A stretch of DNA of 64,000 nucleotides from Aulostomus chinensis. Taxonomy: Eukaryota > Chordata > Actinopteri > Syngnathiformes > Aulostomidae. Both the position numbers and the translations under genes were made by a program. The DNA lies in the NCBI GenBank assembly GCA_037954235.1, contig JBBMOA010000014.1, positions 26,522,273-26,586,272 of the forward strand, in the 5' to 3' direction. Every line of letters begins with the position of its first letter. The stretch's first letter is position 1. This document shows, in pieces, positions 45,155-57,540 of the stretch. The notes under the pieces were generated by a model. That model did no database searches and was not told the DNA's origin. It worked only from the letters and a program-made list of their open reading frames with translations.

Positions 45155-47267
45155 CTTTTTGTAAAATTAACGATTCAAAATTTGATGTACTTCTCTTGGA
45201 TGGGTTGACCTGAACCATATTAAAGTTGTTCAAAATTCCTGTTTCCCCTGAAATGAACTGTAGTATCTCCACATAGTCAGATCTTTTTCAAATTTCACAC
45301 ACAACATGATGGCCTCCCTCATGGTTTCCTGGCCTGAAGACTTCTGCAAGCTGGATTTAAGTCATTGTCATGACGCCACCTTGTGGTTACAGGACGAACA
45401 ACTGCTCTCACAAACCAAGTGATTCACTTAAAACTACATTGCTGTTTTCCCATCATTACAGCAATATGATAACCTGTAGGCTGGAATACATTAATGAATT
45501 TAGACTTTTTTTTCAACTGCATACAGGTTACATAGATCCACGTTTGCCATTTGCTGATATATAGTGATGCATTGATCATTGATGAAATACACTGAATTGA
45601 GTCAAAAATATGTTACTGTAAGAAAATAAGTGGCTGGGCAGCAGGGATGTAGTTTTAATTTCAAAGGTTTGGGGGACACTATTTTTACAGTAAAGCTCAA
45701 GATGTCTACAGCATTGTTTTGACCAGTTTGAATTTAAAAAGATATCTTAAAAGGATGAAACAGATATGTTAAACTTATGACTTATCAATGCTGCATTGCA
45801 GATGTCTCAAACTGAAGTTGGAGATATTAATTGCATATTCTAATTGCCAAAATCTACTGTCACACTATAATTTTTATATGTGGTAGGCAACTGGATAACT
45901 TATGATGTTCGTGGGTTCATTACATGAAAAGCATTATTTTATGTTGTTGGGGCTAAAAGCTGGTTTGTAAACATGTTACTAACCTCTGTCATACATCCAT
46001 ATTTGATTGGGATTTTAGTAATGTTGACTTATTCCTACAGTTGTGTTTTATCTATTAACAGGAAGTAAACAATACCCCATTGTTAACCTCCAGTCTGTAA
46101 GACCTGCCTGATACCTAAACCAGCAATGTGTAATTTTGCTGTCTGTGAAGCTGCCATAGCAGGGACACTGGAACCAGGCCTGGCTAGAATTCCTTTGAAA
46201 GGAGCTATAATTTGAGGGATGTTCATTTATATGACAATATGACACACCATAGCATTAAGACATGCTGGAATGGCAGAATCACCCGTTTTTCAAGATAAGT
46301 TTGCAGCAAAAAGTAACATTCCAGATTCCAGCAGCCTTCCTGGTCAGTGGGGAATCACAGGATGCTTTAACCTTGAATATCTGAACAATCTAATCTGCTC
46401 TCAGTCAGTCTCCAGTAATTATGGTATTGTTGATGTTCTGCGTGACAGGATAACCAAGCCAGTCTTGATTAGTCTCCATGATTAGTCTACAAAGTAATGT
46501 TTTATTGCTGCAGGCCGAGCTGGACCATACTTGCTGGCCATGTCCAAACTCCTGCGTATCTCTAGATAACTAGATTCTAAACACTAAAGTTGAGTCTCCT
46601 GCTGGTGTTCTTCCCTGCCACTCATCAAATACTTGCATGGTAAGATGTTGGCTCTAAACTAGCTCTACAATGTAAAAAGTCCCAGCATTGACTTCAGGAG
46701 GCAATTAGGTATCAGCAGCAAAAGCAGGAAAGTAAGAATTTATGTAATGCATCATGTAATTTATGTATTTTTCACATATGTCTGGTTGAAGTTATGATAG
46801 GAGCTCCATGAGAGATGTACGTCACTATCATCACAATACCATCACATACAACAAACTATCAATCCACTTTGGCTCTCGTTCATGGCTTAAGACTTTATGA
46901 AAATAAAAGGAAAACTTCACTGGATCTGAAGACATGATTCCAATTCTGTCTTGATCTTGTGTCAAAAGCTGTTCTTCACATAGCTCATCTTTCTCCATAG
47001 ATGATTGCAGTTCGTACTCTCGTCACCCTGTCATCAACAGCCTATGATTCGCCCCCATCCTGTAACTACCACTTGTGGCCACTGTTGTCAACATTATTTG
47101 TTACTTTAGAGAAATGTCGATTTGACACAAAAATTGACTTTCAGTTAAAAGAGTATGAATGAATGAAATCCTCATCACTTCTGCCTGTGACAAGGAAGTT
47201 GTTCATGGCCAATATTACATAGGTGCTTGCTCATGGGGAACTGTTGGGTCTCTTTAAATTACATTCA
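45155..47267. other. Intergenic, nothing recognised
   Basis: No coding exon, RNA gene or clear repeat seen. ORFs here are short and without motif. Confidence 0.55.
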
Positions 47268-47676
47268 TTTAAAGGTGCAATGGACAACATTTATACCCTC
47301 TGGTCAGTAGGTTGATCACCTTCTCTTGCCGCGCTAATCCGTTCTACTGGTTTCCAGGTTGACATATCTAATAACAGATTGCTGAGTTGGAATAGCGGTA
47401 ATAAGACAGACAATTTACTTGATCTATCTTATGGAGATACATTTTGTGATGTTGTCACACACGAACAATAACAACATGAACCTGTGAGAGGCGGATGTTT
47501 GCTATGTTTGTGAGTGAACATTAGTTTAGCTGTCCAGCAGACAAGTGGCCATTTCAGCATGGATTTCAGCCCCTTTTGGTCTCTCAACATAGACCACTGA
47601 AGAAAATCTGAACAAGTACTGATCCTCGTCTTGCTCCATTTTTGTCCCACAATATTTTAGATGGATAACAGAATAC
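47268..47676 (+). repeat. Medium-length dispersed repeat, copy 2
   Basis: Same family as 33327-33726 in the opposite orientation (see that entry). It starts TTAAAGGTGCAATGGACAAC and ends at about TTTTAGATGGATAAC. Confidence 0.6.
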
Positions 47677-48507
47677 AAACCCCACTACACCACCATAAAA
47701 AATTTTAAGAGAAGTTTTGAATTCCATTCTGCACCTCTCTAAAGGTTCTGTGGATGTACAGTATTATTATTTCTTAAATTATCCTTTTTCTTAAAACTGT
47801 TGTCTCTTGTACCTTGAAAGAGTTGGTCTCAAAAAAGCATAAAAATAGCAACTGGACTAATCTCGTGTTGGTTCTATGACAAGAGATTTTTTTTTTGTGT
47901 GTGATTTTGCACTTCATAAAATTGACCGGATCTAAAAGAGATCTCAGAGAGTCTGGGAACTATCAAAAAGCCCACCCCAGCCCTCCGCCTCTCACCTGGA
48001 GCAACTCCAGCAAAGGAGAGATTGAAATTTACTGTGCAGTACCTCTGAATCGATGAGGTGTGGCTGCTTCCTTCCCTTCATTCATTGTCTCTGTCTTGAG
48101 TTGTGAAGACCTATCCTTGGTTTGGTTTCTTCTTTCCCTTCATTCTCTGTCTTTGGCTCCATGTCTTTGACTGAATCTCAGCAAATGTTTGAGCCATTTC
48201 TTCACGGAGCTTAATGTTACCAAGGACAGCCTCGAACTATGGCTAGTTCACACACGACAAACCATTGGTTGACGTAACGGTAAACTTGCAGAGCGATGGT
48301 CCTAGAACTTAGCTTATACATGGAGTGCAGGGAGCAGAACAAAGTAAGCAGCAAGGCTGACCTTCCCTAACGCTGGTCCTGTTGGGAGAGATTACAACAG
48401 ACCACGTGAGATATGGTCCCATTATTTCCCTATACACTGTTTTTTTGTATCTTTGTTCTACAAACAAACAAAACAGATTTGACAGCAAAACTTTCCACAC
48501 TGCAACA

Positions 48508-48537
48508 CCCCCCCCCCCCACACACACACACACACAC
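48508..48537. repeat. (C)12(CA)n simple repeat
   Basis: Poly-C run followed by CA units. Confidence 0.9.
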
Positions 48538-48787
48538 TGCAATTCCCCCCCACAGCTGTGCTGTCTTTGACATCAGTGCTCTCATCTGGCATTATGGAGA
48601 AATATGTGAAGTCAGTAGGCCAGCAGACAGCTGAAAGCTCTGTTGGAATCACGTGTAATAGCAGTACAGACTCAGTACAGACTCCAGGACAGGATATGCA
48701 GTATGTGCAGCACTTGCTGCAGGGTGCAGCACCTGCAGGGCAACATGGTGCCAAACACTGCTGAAACCTAGTCCCCAAGATGCGCAA
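48535..48787 (-). pseudogene. Possible hAT transposase fragment
   Basis: On the minus strand the segment FTYFSIMPDESTDVKDSTA resembles the conserved FSLALDESTDVTDTAQL motif at the start of the catalytic core of ZMYM6/GTF2IRD2-type hAT transposases (first catalytic Asp). Surrounding residues do not match well and the frame runs into a CA/C repeat. The similarity covers only about 20 residues. Confidence 0.35.
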
Positions 48788-49639
48788 GAAACTTTGAAAT
48801 CATATGCATCAGAATATATCTTATCACCTAGCAGATGAAAATGCTGGCTCCAATTATTCTATGGATGTGAGCGTTGAAGGAGAAGCACATATCAGCTCAC
48901 GAAATTCTCAGGACAACAGAGTTTCAGCAGGTCTATGGCCTCAATACGGTTGCTTCCAGGTTTATTTCAGGCTGAACACCCCCAGGATAATCTTTTTGGC
49001 CCCATTGCCATTGTTGTGATCTGTGATTCCCTGATGACAGATTACCTGGGCCTACGTGCTGCATCCGAGTTGAAATGTGCATGAGGGTCTGCTCTCGTGC
49101 AGCACAACACATACACACTGATTGGGATCGAGGGGGCCTTTAAGAGGCATTTTATTATTTGTTTCCCCTTTGAGGAGAAAGAAACTGAACTGGCACAGAG
49201 GCCAGCTGTGGCCTGCAGGCCGTATGTTGCCTTAGTGTAGTCTAACTTGTGCTTCTATGCTTTTATCTATTGGTTCTAAGATGCTATCTATGGTTCTATC
49301 TTGCTATTGACATATTCTATGTTACTATGTGTACAGCAAATGTAACCTTATAAAGTTTCAACTTGGAAGTTGCACCAAACATCAAAATGTGAGTTCAAAC
49401 TCAGGTTTATTGATTATTCTGTTGTACTAGAGGCAGAAGTTCCAGAGAGCCTGAACATCCTCTCACACAACAACAACAATGACACACAGTATACCAGATC
49501 AGGGTCAAAATGTGACTAACACAGACTTTTCCTGTCATGCGCAAAGAGGGGGATTTCTGGAAGACAGTCCTGTCATTGTATATTTCATATGTATTAAACA
49601 TGTATCGGTGAATCAGATCGATTCACTCACATCAACTCT

Positions 49640-49640
<1 letters not shown>

Positions 49641-49720
<80 letters not shown>
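49641..49720. repeat. (CA)40 microsatellite abutting a Tc1 element
   Basis: Perfect CA repeat ending exactly where the Tc1 inverted repeat (CACTCCTGATCA) begins. Confidence 0.97.
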
Positions 49721-49725
<5 letters not shown>

Positions 49726-50404
49726 CTGATCAAAATCTTGAGACCAGTTAAAAAAAATGACATGAATTTGCATTTTGCACTGTTGGGTCTTAGGAAGGTT
49801 CAAAGATCAAAAGTTTAAGACCAAACTCTTTAAAAGCTTAAATCTGTGCAAAAATTTGGATTCCAAAAAGAAAAGATCTCTTGATTGCAAAGGCAAAACA
49901 GCTCACTGTCTTTGAACGTGGTAGGATTTTTGAGCTGCAAAAACAAGGCCTCTCACAACGTGCTGTCGCTGCTGAGGTTGGACGCAGTAAGACAGCCATT
50001 TTGCGTTTCTTAAAAGATCCTGAGGGTTATGGAACAAAAAAAAAATCAAGTGGTAGACCCAAAACAATCTCACCGGCACTGAGCTGGAGGATCCAAATGG
50101 CTGTCCGTCAAGACACGGGACGATCCTCATCCCAAATTAATGCCATTACTGGTGCTAACTGCAGCCCAATAACCATCAGACGGCAACTGTTTTTGACACT
50201 TTAATTTCTGTTTCAGGAGGTTTTGGGTTTTTTTGAGCTGTGGTATTAAACTTTTGATCAGCTGATGAACAACTGATCAAAAGTTTAATCAGCTGATGAA
50301 CAGCCTATTTCAGTTAAATTGTTGTTTTCAATAAATTGCCTGCTCAGAACTTTTGGTCTCTTGTTCCCTGCTTAACTGGTCTTACAATTGTGATCAGGAG
50401 TGTA
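49721..50404 (+). mobile_element. Truncated Tc1/mariner element (about 684 bp)
   Basis: Terminal inverted repeats: CACTCCTGATCAAAATCTTG... (GACCAGTTAA) at the left and, reversed, TACACTCCTGATCACAATTG...(GACCAGTTAA) at the right. It contains the N-terminal DNA-binding part of a Tc1 transposase (49881-50204). The catalytic DDE domain has been deleted, with the junction at about 50190-50215. Near the right end there is a 14-bp perfect inverted repeat AAACTTTTGATCAG (50248-50261 / 50273-50286) and a direct repeat TCAGCTGATGAACA. A TA target duplication is not visible because CA and GT repeats abut both ends. Confidence 0.9.
49881..50204 (+). pseudogene. Tc1 transposase N-terminal fragment (paired-like HTH)
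   Basis: About 107 codons, starting MIAKAKQLTVFERGRIFELQ. Two helix-turn-helix units are seen: the first through GLSQRAVAAEVGRSKTAILR and the second through PITIRR, joined by a GRP hinge (SSGRPK). This is the bipartite DNA-binding domain of Tc1-family transposases, which binds the inverted repeats. The frame ends at QLFLTL where the deletion removed the DDE catalytic region, so it cannot transpose by itself. Confidence 0.88.
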
Positions 50405-50409
50405 TAAAG

Positions 50410-50410
<1 letters not shown>

Positions 50411-50499
<89 letters not shown>

Positions 50500-50500
50500 C
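50411..50500. repeat. (AT)n(GT)34(ATGT)n microsatellite
   Basis: AT units at 50411-50418, GT to 50486, then ATGT units. It follows the Tc1 right end within ten bases. Confidence 0.96.
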
Positions 50501-50503
50501 ATA

Positions 50504-50548
50504 GGGCGGCATGGTGATGCAGAGGTTAGCACTGTTGCCTCACAGCTG
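50504..50548 (+). mobile_element. 5' fragment of the SINE family
   Basis: Head GGGCGGCATGGTGATGCAGA and GTTAGCACTGTTGCCTCACA only; the rest is absent. Confidence 0.7.
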
Positions 50549-51063
50549 CCACCTACGTTGCTCTTGCTCTGATCCACACTGATCGGAACACAAAATATTT
50601 TCAGCCCACATCCATCTCTTCCAATCCCCTACACACACTCACGATGAACAATATACATGGAGGACATGAAAGTTTGCTTGCTTGTCGCTTGCTGCTCTGC
50701 TTTCACCTTTTTCAACCTGTGATCCATTTGAAAACAGACTGGGGCAAAAAAAAAAATACAGTCATTGTCCTCCATGCTGATTTTATACAAGCCTAAGATA
50801 CTATACTGCAGTGCTATTTTGACTACACATTTGATTTCTGTCGAGTGTGGTGAAAAATTATGACAAATCAGAAAAAAACCTAAAGTGTAACATCTCTTTG
50901 TTTTGCATAATGCAGCGGAGTTCTGAATTCTGACTATGAGACACATCGCCCTTTTTTCTAATAAATATTTGCCCTGCTTAGCCAAGTGAATGAGCTGGAT
51001 TTTTTCAGTCTTTTAATTGTATAAAGTCATTTGGATGAATTAACATAACATGTTATTTTTATA
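50549..51063. other. Intergenic, nothing recognised
   Basis: A 118-codon frame on the minus strand (50629-50985) shows no motif. The sequence separates two SINE fragments that may once have been one element. Confidence 0.5.
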
Positions 51064-51264
51064 CGAGGCTGATTGATACTCTAAATTGACCGTAGGCGTG
51101 GCTGTGAGTGTGAATCATTGTCTGTCTGTATGTGTTGGCCCTGCGATGGACTGGCGACCTGTCCAGGGTGAACCCCGCCTCTCACCCAATGGCTGCTGGG
51201 ATAGGATCCAGCCCCCAAATGATCCTTAACAGGATAAGCAGTAGAAAATGGATGAATGGATGGA
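51064..51264 (+). mobile_element. 3' part of the SINE family
   Basis: From GAGGCTGATTGATACTCTAA through TGTTGGCCCTGCGATGGACT to the GGAT-type tail; the tRNA-like head is missing. Confidence 0.82.
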
Positions 51265-53128
51265 CTTCCAAAAATAAAGAAGGCTTTGGAAAAAAATGTA
51301 GTGGACTAAAATGTGCAACATTTCATGGTCCTCAAATGAGAGTGACTGTACTTCAAAATAGTTCTTAAAGGGACATACAAACTTTTAAAGAACAATGCTT
51401 GTCTGCCATTTTTAGAGTCAGATAAGTAGATAGATCCAAGATGATTCAAATAGAAAGTTTCAGGATGTTGATTTACCCAAAAAGTCATCCTCCCCATCCT
51501 GGCTTACAAAATTGTCCATGATAAGTTGCAGCAGTAACTCTTCTAGTCATGAAGAACCATGTTGTTTTATTGCCTGAAATTATGATAGGGCTTTTTAGGT
51601 ATAGCATCAAAACACTTTACAAGTCAGGGAAGTAGTTCCCAATATCTAACTGACTCGAACACTACAACATCTCATAATTTTCAACAGTTTTTTAGCATTA
51701 GCATTCAATGCGGCTAAGCCAGCAAGCAGTCAGCCATCCAGTGGGGGTCTGGGGCTCCCTAATGTACAGAAGGGTGTCTTGTCTAGCACTGAAAAGAATG
51801 GAAATTATGCATATTTCCCCCAAAAGTTGCCATGTTCCTTTTGGGGGAGAATGCTGAACCCCCACATTGCAACTATGGTTATCATACAAAATAGAGGTAG
51901 ATGTCATGCAAAAACAAGGGTCGTGTGAAGAAAAGACATTGGCATATCGTGAGAGAGGAAAGGGACGTTTACTTGGACCTCTTTTTACATACAGCAGATG
52001 AACCTTGATCGTGATCATTTTTGCCAGCAGAAATAAATGTGGACATGAATAGGTATGACGAAGTAGTCCACTGACACGAACACAGAAGAACGTCTTCCAT
52101 TTATAATTTGGGGTTTTACGCAGACTGAGTGCTTGTTGAAAGGCTGCTCTGTTGTTTCTCTTGTGTCATCAACAAGAGAGGGAGAGTGACTGCTTGTGCA
52201 TAATGTTTGTCAATTTTTATATTATTATTATTATATTATTAAAAGTATTATTGTCACACCAATAAAATCACATATCAAACAATGGGGCTATCAAGAACCA
52301 TCCCACTTTTATGTTATTAATTAGTATTGTTGTGCATCTGTGCTGGTGAGCCAGAGACAATAATTTCCACTGTGCTGTCCATCCATCTCATCCTCAGTTG
52401 TGGGACATCTTTGAAACACCTTGAGAGAATTGCATATAATTTGCCACGAATGTTCACAGGGGCTCAAGGATGAATTGAAAATGTTTTGGCGCTCACATGT
52501 CAAGATTACTTCAACAATCATCAGAGGAGCATACACCTGAAATTTGGTATTTACAGTTTCTGCAGTGTTTCAGGTTTTGTTGGATTTTGTCAGTTTTTGA
52601 TTGTTGGTGTTCAGTTTCCTTTGCAAAGAATTTTATAATTTATCCACTTTCAAAAGATGCTACATAATTCATTCAAAGTTTTGTGTTGTTTTTAATCTGT
52701 GTTTTTCATTCTCCAAAATGTTGGGGCAAGCAAGCTCACTTTTTCTCATCTTAAGAGTTTTGTCACCATCAATGAGAAAGTGTTCGAATTATCAGTTTTT
52801 CCTGAGGGCTGTATCAAGCCAGTCTTATGACTTTCCAAGTGTGCGGGTGTGTACTGAGAGTTGAGTGTTTTCAGATAACCTCCAGACATGGGTTGAGGTT
52901 ATGGCCTATAAAAAGTGAAATACCACTAGCAGAACAGTACATTTGCAAACAAATCAGCATTTCATGTTGCGCAGCAGCAGGAGGACAAGTCAACGCTCTC
53001 ATCAGATGGTGAAATTAGTTACAGAGGTGTCACATTTGTGTTCACCGAGGGCTGTTGTTGGCAGCAGGACATTCAGTGCTGCCGAGATAAGCTCCAGGTT
53101 GTATTGTTTCCATTTTTAACATGAATAG
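51265..53128. other. Intergenic, upstream of coiled-coil exons
   Basis: Carries a diverged copy of a dispersed repeat near 51750-51845 and a fish-type repeat segment near 52440-52510 (AAGGATGAATTGAAAATGTT). I searched for further coiled-coil exons leading to 53129 and found none that I can support. Confidence 0.5.
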
Positions 53129-53605
53129 GTTCCCCAGTGAGCTGACTGAGAGAGAGCAGGAGTTGCTGAAGATTCGTCGAGATAGTGACACTAAAGCTGC
53201 AGAGCTGGCAAAGATGGAGAAGATGCTGCAGCAGACCAAGGACTTGATGGAAAAAAAGACGGAGTCAGGCTCAGAGAGCATGGGCTACCAAGAGAACATG
53301 GGTGCGTATCACAAAAAAAGCTTTTGCATTTCATCTTTATACAACTGACGGTGGTTTGAGATTGTGACTTTTGGTTGCTTTCTCCAGTGGAGGACTTGGA
53401 GGAAAAAGTGCGCTCCAGCAGGCGGTACAGAAGGAACTCTCTCCATCACACACAGATGCTGGAGAGCCAGATGAAAACAGTGAAAGGTGAGTTGGTGGGA
53501 ACGCTGGACCACCTTCAGGAGCTGCGAAATGTCTTGCGCCGCTCGCAGCAGAAGGCAGAGGAGCGCAAAGCCGCAATGGAGAAGCTGGCAGCAGGTCTCA
53601 GGTGA
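53129..53605 (+). CDS. C-terminal two exons of a coiled-coil protein (possibly CCDC18)
   Basis: Exons 53129-53301 (acceptor TGAATAG|GTTCCCC, donor ACATGG|GTGCGT) and 53388-53605 (acceptor TCTCCAG|TGGAGG). They join in frame as QENM-VEDLEEKVRSS. Together they encode about 129 residues of heptad-rich helix (LTEREQELLKIRRDSDTKAA; MKTVKGELVGTLDHLQELRN), ending LAAGLR and TGA. Exons, GC content and codon use are those of a real vertebrate gene. The first exon begins in phase 2, so earlier exons must exist, but none was recognised between the dipk1a promoter and here. CCDC18 is two genes away from FAM69A in human and would be on this strand, hence the guess; I could not verify it. A CAG|GTGAAG donor overlaps the stop codon, so an alternative splice is possible. 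Confidence 0.6.
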
Positions 53606-55560
53606 AGCTTTGACGTACAGCAAGGCCCCGATGCTTCGCAACCTGAATGCCTGACATCTTACACCCTGCTTGAGGAAGCTGTGCAGAGTTTTCATCTGAG
53701 GAGATCACATCCATAGAAGAAAGCACGTGGAGCTGCTGCATTTCCTCTTCATCTCTCTGGAGCCATGAAATTTTAAACATTTTATTCATCAACCTACTTC
53801 CCAATTTCCCACAAATATATCCTTTCCATCCTTCACTATTTTTGCACATGGCTTATTAATCTCACACTTTGAAGGCTTCATTTGACACGTTTGAATTGGT
53901 CAGGTTTGAGTGCTTCTCTTTCTCATGGAAACAATATGAAGATGATTATAAATCACTGCTGCTCCTACATAAGTAATTTATGTTATGAATCTTTTATCTT
54001 TTGAAATATGTCTGATATTTCTATCATCTCAGCAGCAATAATGGGAGGTATTCATCCCAACGGGCTGATGTACGTTTTTTCTTTGGCGACTTCTGCACAT
54101 AACTGTGTTGCTTCATGAGCCCAAGTCTGCTCACATTCCAACATCTGTAACTTCTGAAATTCAATTTAATGCAATTTATGTTACTAGATTCTTACAAACC
54201 AAATGGTGTCACATTATGACTTGTTTGATGATTATCGTCTTGCTGTAACTTTGCTCATAAAGGGTTCGTATCATATTGTTATGAAAATCAAAAAGATAAG
54301 GAATTTGAAAATTAGGCCTGGGAAAGATTTGTAAAAACAAATAATGCCCCGCAACTTTGTTAAAGTCATGAAAATTTGCTGTACAAATTCCTGCATAGAG
54401 TATATGTAGACCAGCTGAGATTAATATAACTATATTTTAATTCCTTTTCTATGTTGTATCAAATCAAGTTTTAACATGGATTTCTCAGTTTCTTTTTAAT
54501 GTTTGAACTGACAGTTCTTAGAATGTATGCTCATGAAAATTTTCCTTACAGATATGAAAAGGTCACGGAAATTTATTCATAAAAATTTGTCTGAACCCTG
54601 CTTATAGGAAAAAGTAGCAACTTTGTAAAATGAATTGTTTAGTATTTGTTTACAGGGACACTCACTAAAAACAAATAAATAAATGCTGGAATGTATCCTC
54701 AGATAACAGAGCAACATCTCTCAGCGTTTTGACTTCTTAAGCAATTTCATTCAGAGTTGTGACTTCTTCTCGGATCAATAGATCATTGTCTTTTTCCTGT
54801 GGTAAGTCATCTGAACGCTGTATTTGTGCTTTCCCTGTGCCTGAGATGTGATCATATTGAATTTAGCACAGCTTGTTTCATAGAGCGTCACATGCTGTGA
54901 GGCTATGGGCGGATTATGTTTCATCTGATCAGTTTGTTCTACTCTCGTTATCCCTACGTGACTGTGAAAAGACATGGATTGCTCATCATTTATGGTTGAG
55001 CTGCTTCAACTGGCTGTGGTACGAATCCTGTTCTCCTCTAATTTCCTCTCCCAAAGGAAAAAAAGAACACAGAACAATGAGATCAAAAATAATTTCAAAG
55101 CTATAAAATCTGGTAACAGCGTAACGTGTTAATCTCTGTGTTTTGAAGTAATGTAGTTGTCAGGTAGAGTTTGGAGTCGTTTTAGCTGCCACATGCCACC
55201 TATTGTGTGGCTATGCATCCACGTTTTTTTTTTTGATTGCTTGTTATCATGTCTTACAATTCTATTTGTCATTCTTGTTGTATTTTTTTTGCCAATAATT
55301 CCAAATCATACTTTTTGACATTCCATGTGACTATATGTAAATGCGACATGCGGATTTATGATTGTTTGGGGGAAGAACCAATCAAAAGCAAATTTGTTGT
55401 AGCGCTCCCACAAGATTAATTCACATTCCGACTGACAGATATATGTGGGGGCAGAATTTGCCCAGCAGAGGGCACTGAAATTCCACTTTCTTAGCCTCAT
55501 CTCTGTTTTTGTAATACTTTTTGGATAATTAGCAAAAATAACATAAACAAATCAACTAAC
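53606..55560. other. 3' flank / intergenic, nothing recognised
   Basis: Probably begins with the 3' UTR of the coiled-coil gene; an AATAAA occurs near 54676. Otherwise AT-rich with no exon or repeat recognised. Confidence 0.5.
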
Positions 55561-55854
55561 TTTATGTGCTTCACAGCACAACGAGAAGTGAAAACTATTA
55601 AACCAGTATTAACCAGGACAACAGCCATGACAAGATATATAAGTGAAATTATGAATTATATTTGTGCATACACTATCAACTTAAATTGCAGACAGTTGAG
55701 ACACTTTGATGGATTAGGCTTCTGTTGTTACATCTTGACACTGGTGAGAGCTGCAGGCTGGGGCTTAGGGTTGTCCATCCGCCCCACTCTTTTTCTCACG
55801 GTGTACAACACAACATGAACACCTTGAGGAAATTTCTTTAGATTCGATAAGAAC

Positions 55855-56070
55855 GTCTGCTTGTGCTTGAGGATGAACTGAAAACATTTTGATGGTCAAA
55901 AGTCAAAGTCACTGTCACCAAACATAACCAAAATCTCTCAGAAGTACTATGATTGCATTGTTCAAATATGCCACCGACAAACTTCTTCTGGGACTCAAAA
56001 ACAAAACTGAAAAGATTTTGATGGTGGCAGGTCAACATGGCAGTGACAAGCACGCTTCGCTGGAACATGC
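55855..56070. repeat. Tandem-like degenerate fish repeat
   Basis: Two diverged units: GATGAACTGAAAACATTTTGATGG TCAAA... near 55873 and AAACTGAAAAGATTTTGATGG near 56004, both followed by GTCA-rich sequence. A related segment occurs near 52460. Typical of a degenerate satellite-like repeat in fish introns, from memory. Confidence 0.45.
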
Positions 56071-56099
56071 AGCCGCAATGCAATATTTCTAGGTTTTAA

Positions 56100-57540
56100 T
56101 CTGATTTGATAATACTGAAGGGCTGCAGGCTATGTAGCACGCTCACTGTTTGTTGGCCAGCTTGTATAGTTGACTAATGGTGTTGATATCTTAATGTCTC
56201 ATATAAAAGATGCAACATGTTAGTTGCTGGCCAACTGTCAAAAGAATTAAACTTGGCACCAATACATGGATCATACATCTCCACCCAAGAACCACAGTGC
56301 ATGAAATGAAAATGTAAATGCCAACAAACCAAAACAACATGTAATTCTGACGATGTCTTATATAACCATGGTTTTGCTATTAAATAAGTCGAGTATTGAT
56401 TGGGTAACCCAAGAAGCACACTCCCCTCAGTCACGTTGTAATTTCGACCAGCTCACTACTGTTTCTGCACAACTGCAGACTGAATATTGCCATTCTCTTA
56501 TCCCAACCTGAACACCCTGAAACCGGTACACAATTTCCACTAGCCTGATACTAATGGGTCACCTGTATTTGAAGTGCTGTACACTGTCAGGAACAGGAGT
56601 ATGTGTGAACCCTGGCTCTCGTGATCCTCCCATCCCTGTTATGGAAGGCAGGAGGAGGAGTTTTACAGTGTGAATGATCTGACCTTTGTTGGCAGGTAGA
56701 AAGTTAGAGGAAGAGACACGCAGCTTTAACAATACAGAAGGACAGACTTGTATAGAAAAAATCCATCACAGTTACTGGCACCACACCATTTGTTACCTAC
56801 AGAGTGAAATTGTTCATATAGCTGAGAAAATTGTTTGTGAGTGACAGTAGAACAGAATATGAGGTAGAGAGGCTCTTTAGGTGATGCCTTTGGTGCTACA
56901 CTGTTACTTTGTGAGGTTCTATGTAGATTCAGAAGATCTCTACAACATAATAAACATCCATGACATCACCAAAAAAAAACTGCTATTCCCTCCCATTTCA
57001 TTGATAATCATATGTATTTTTCAATTTTTTTTTTTTTTACATTCACACATCTTCCTCAGTACATTTCCACTAAAAGGAGGAGGGAGGGAAAACTGGTTAG
57101 TCTGCACGCTAACAACATTTTCTTTGAAGCCAATTTTAAGGTTGCCTGTAAGCATTGTAGCACCACCCACACATGGTAGCCACAGAACCTTTTGCCATCT
57201 TAGTCGGTTATATGTCAGAAATGTTGCAGTGCATATACCAACTACAAGATACCGATAAAACTGGGGAAGCCATCAGCAGATTGAATCTTTGAAAAGATTC
57301 TTGGTTGTCGTTTATGTGAGCTTGTGCTACGTTCACTGTGTGTCACCACCGGGCTTGGACACTTGGTACAGGTGTTTCAATAAAAGATTTATTGAAGGTT
57401 TTCAGGTGACTCCAAATTCAAGGAACAACATATGGGCTATGAACCAATCTCACAGGATCACCCCTCTTCCGTACGAGAAGAGGCATGGCTGAAAAATATC
57501 AAATACATACCACTCCACTAAAAGGAGGAATAAACACAAT
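56100..57540. other. Intergenic, nothing recognised
   Basis: No exon-like block seen. The 125-codon frame at 56881-57258 (plus) is low-complexity and hydrophobic, and matches no family I know. Confidence 0.5.

Noticed and set aside
48130..48290. Minus-strand stretch reading LREEMAQTFAEIQSKTWSQR
   Set aside because: It looks protein-like for about 30 residues but stops soon after, has no splice sites and matches no family I know.
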